DNA of 64,000 nt from Candidatus Homeothermus arabinoxylanisolvens (GTDB lineage: Bacteria; Bacteroidota; Bacteroidia; Bacteroidales; Muribaculaceae): the NCBI GenBank assembly GCA_001689405.1, contig LUJO01000036.1:36947-100946 (forward strand), given 5' to 3'. Within the stretch, counting starts at the first letter, position 1. The number at the start of each line of letters is the position of its first letter. The notes under the pieces are model-generated. The model worked only from the letters and a program-made list of their open reading frames with translations, had not been told where the DNA came from and ran no database searches. A program made the position numbers and the translations under genes. Shown here in pieces: positions 62,764-64,000 of the stretch.

Positions 62764-63513
62764 ATGCGATTGAACGATAAACGATTTTTGATATTGCTGA
62801 TTGTGATGGCGTATGCTTCTGTTGCGTCCACACAAACAGTTTTCTCTGTGGAGAAAATAAGCGAAACGGAATATGTTAAAGCCGAAAGAGAGTGTTCGCG
62901 CTATAATGTCATTCCGGCTGATACCATTGCCGATAATGATATTGTCTCAATGGTATTGAAGGAGTCGCAAGCTAAATTTGAACGTCTTGATTCTGCTTGG
63001 CAACAAGAAATATATGCTATTTATGATAACCCGAATTTTGGTTTTAACAAACGATGGCTGACATTTCTGCCTGAACTGAAATTATATGGTTTCATTATCC
63101 CTGAATCGCCGCATGACGATGCAATATGGTGGTTTGATTCTGAGAACGGTAAATATATCTGTCGCGCGGCTTGTCCCACGGCTGTAAACACCAATGGGAT
63201 TTATGTGTCACAGGTCGGATATGATTGCGACTGGCCCTTGGATTTGAGATTTTTTCGTCGCGATGGAAACTTCATATATGAATTTGAGTCATACAAGAGC
63301 CTTCAATACAGTGGTGAAGGACCTTATTGTCAGGGCGATGAATCCGGACTTCGCACTATTTTCTGGCATGACAACAATACGTTGTATCTGAAAACCATCG
63401 ACCATAACCGACAAGAATCGGTATATCTAAAAATCAAAGTTCAGCAGACCGTCAGGGACATGCTTGAAAACGTAATGCCAAACGAAGCTGTTAGACCGGC
63501 TCCAATAAAATGA
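62764..63513 (+). CDS. unknown exported protein
   Basis: A 249-aa protein with a probable signal peptide (FLILLIVMAYASVASTQT) and no recognised domain. The body is rich in aromatic residues (WWFDSENGKYICRAACPTAV, GYDCDWPLDLRFFRRDGNFI, RTIFWHDNNTLYLKTIDHNR), suggesting a beta-sandwich or propeller-like fold, with several cysteines that may form disulfides. It follows the previous membrane gene by 37 bp and is co-directional with the rest of the cluster. Function unknown; cell envelope location inferred from the signal. Confidence 0.78.
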   Translation: MRLNDKRFLILLIVMAYASVASTQTVFSVEKISETEYVKAERECSRYNVIPADTIADNDIVSMVLKESQAKFERLDSAWQQEIYAIYDNPNFGFNKRWLTFLPELKLYGFIIPESPHDDAIWWFDSENGKYICRAACPTAVNTNGIYVSQVGYDCDWPLDLRFFRRDGNFIYEFESYKSLQYSGEGPYCQGDESGLRTIFWHDNNTLYLKTIDHNRQESVYLKIKVQQTVRDMLENVMPNEAVRPAPIK

Positions 63514-64000
63514 CAGTCATGAAGCGGTGGCAAATTAACCTATATATGGTCGGATTGTTTCTTATAGAAGCAATAATAATGCTATACGCAGTTCCCAAAG
63601 CCAATGCTGATGAAATCAATATGAAAATATCGGTGGTAATCGCGTTATTTTTAGCCATACTTGTCAGTTTGGCATTGTTGGTTAAAGGCAACCAAGGCAA
63701 TTATAAGGCTATAATTCCAATCTTCATAGTTTGTGTCGCTACATATATTCAAATTCTGTATTGCGCAGCATTTTATAGCTGGGGAGCCTACGTTTGTATG
63801 GCTTTGCCAATATTCCAACTGATATTGGGATATGCGATATTTAGGTATTCCAACGACATTGTTTCTTTATTTATTGGCTGCTCAAATCTGATGTTTTCGA
63901 CTATATGGGCTAATCAATATCAAGGTTTCCTATGGTTCCATAATAAGTCCGGTGATTTAGAAACTATGGCTGTTGCAAGTCTTTGTGCCGTTATCGGTGC
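63510..64000 (+). CDS. unknown polytopic membrane protein, partial
   Basis: The reading frame runs off the right edge with no stop. ATG at 63510 (MTVMKRWQINL) overlaps the previous stop (ATGA), and an alternative ATG lies three codons on (63519). About five hydrophobic stretches are visible in 163 residues (YMVGLFLIEAIIMLYAV, VIALFLAILVSLALLV, AIIPIFIVCVATYIQILYC, YVCMALPIFQLILGYAIF). No family recognised. It continues the orphan cluster beyond the window. Confidence 0.75.
   Translation, partial: MTVMKRWQINLYMVGLFLIEAIIMLYAVPKANADEINMKISVVIALFLAILVSLALLVKGNQGNYKAIIPIFIVCVATYIQILYCAAFYSWGAYVCMALPIFQLILGYAIFRYSNDIVSLFIGCSNLMFSTIWANQYQGFLWFHNKSGDLETMAVASLCAVIG

Noticed and set aside
1..64000. 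CRISPR arrays, insertion sequences, rRNA genes and prophage structural genes
   Set aside because: I looked for regularly spaced repeats, transposase motifs and rRNA signatures on both strands and found none.

Overview
The window looks like part of the chromosome of a gut Bacteroidales bacterium, most likely Muribaculaceae or a close relative. Promoters follow the Bacteroidota pattern (TTG about 19-21 bp before TAnnTTTG). Ribosome binding sites are weak. The gene set includes RprXY, a type IX secretion plug protein, glutamine synthetase III, DapL, LytM/M23 and GH43 lipoproteins and an ORF6N pair. Family placement is inferred from gene content only. Most of the window is dense chromosomal backbone.

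Layout. 0-2 kb: translation genes (S4/Hsp15-like protein, pth, L25) and a small HExxH membrane protein. 2-4.4 kb: RprY/RprX-like two-component pair. 4.6-13 kb: cdsA, purM, a MltF-like transglycosylase, a DUF3332 lipoprotein, an M23 protein, phosphoglucomutase and an RluA-type pseudouridine synthase, then a convergent M18 aminopeptidase. 14.5-23.1 kb: a nine-gene envelope/export operon with two ABC systems, a YtrA-type GntR regulator, an adaptor and a TolC-like protein. 23.1-26.1 kb: an overlapping operon ung, C_GCAxxG_C_C protein, T9SS plug, DUF3109.

26.1-29.1 kb is a small accessory stretch. It has tRNA-Arg(CCG), interspersed repeats, a tandem mosaic pair of ORF6N genes, a tRNA-like transcript with its own promoter and terminator, an ASCH gene and a decayed tRNA. 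29.2-33.6 kb pairs a phosphate transporter carrying a PhoU-like tail with a convergent PhoR/PhoB-like pair. 33.7-46.5 kb is a minus-strand nitrogen block (dapF, dapL, glnN, gltB, gltD, purF, then a TM2 protein) served by a strong promoter before dapF and punctuated by internal terminator-like hairpins.

46.7-49.4 kb holds a structured, independently transcribed RNA whose ends pair into a long rod like 6S RNA, then a WYL regulator divergent from rtcB. 49.5-53.5 kb: uvrB and a YgiQ-type radical SAM gene. 53.8-55.6 kb: a surface GH43 lipoprotein followed by a 65-nt palindrome. 55.7-60.1 kb: an NhaC-type antiporter and the cobalamin nucleotide-loop genes cobU, cobT, cobS, cobC. 60.2-64 kb: a lower-GC run of six overlapping or closely spaced genes for unknown cytosolic, lipoprotein, membrane and exported proteins, cut by the window edge.

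The best candidates for something new are the structured RNA beside WYL-RtcB, the tRNA-like transcript at 28.0 kb, the mosaic ORF6N pair and the orphan cluster at the right end. All functional statements are from reading the sequence; no searches or folding programs were run.
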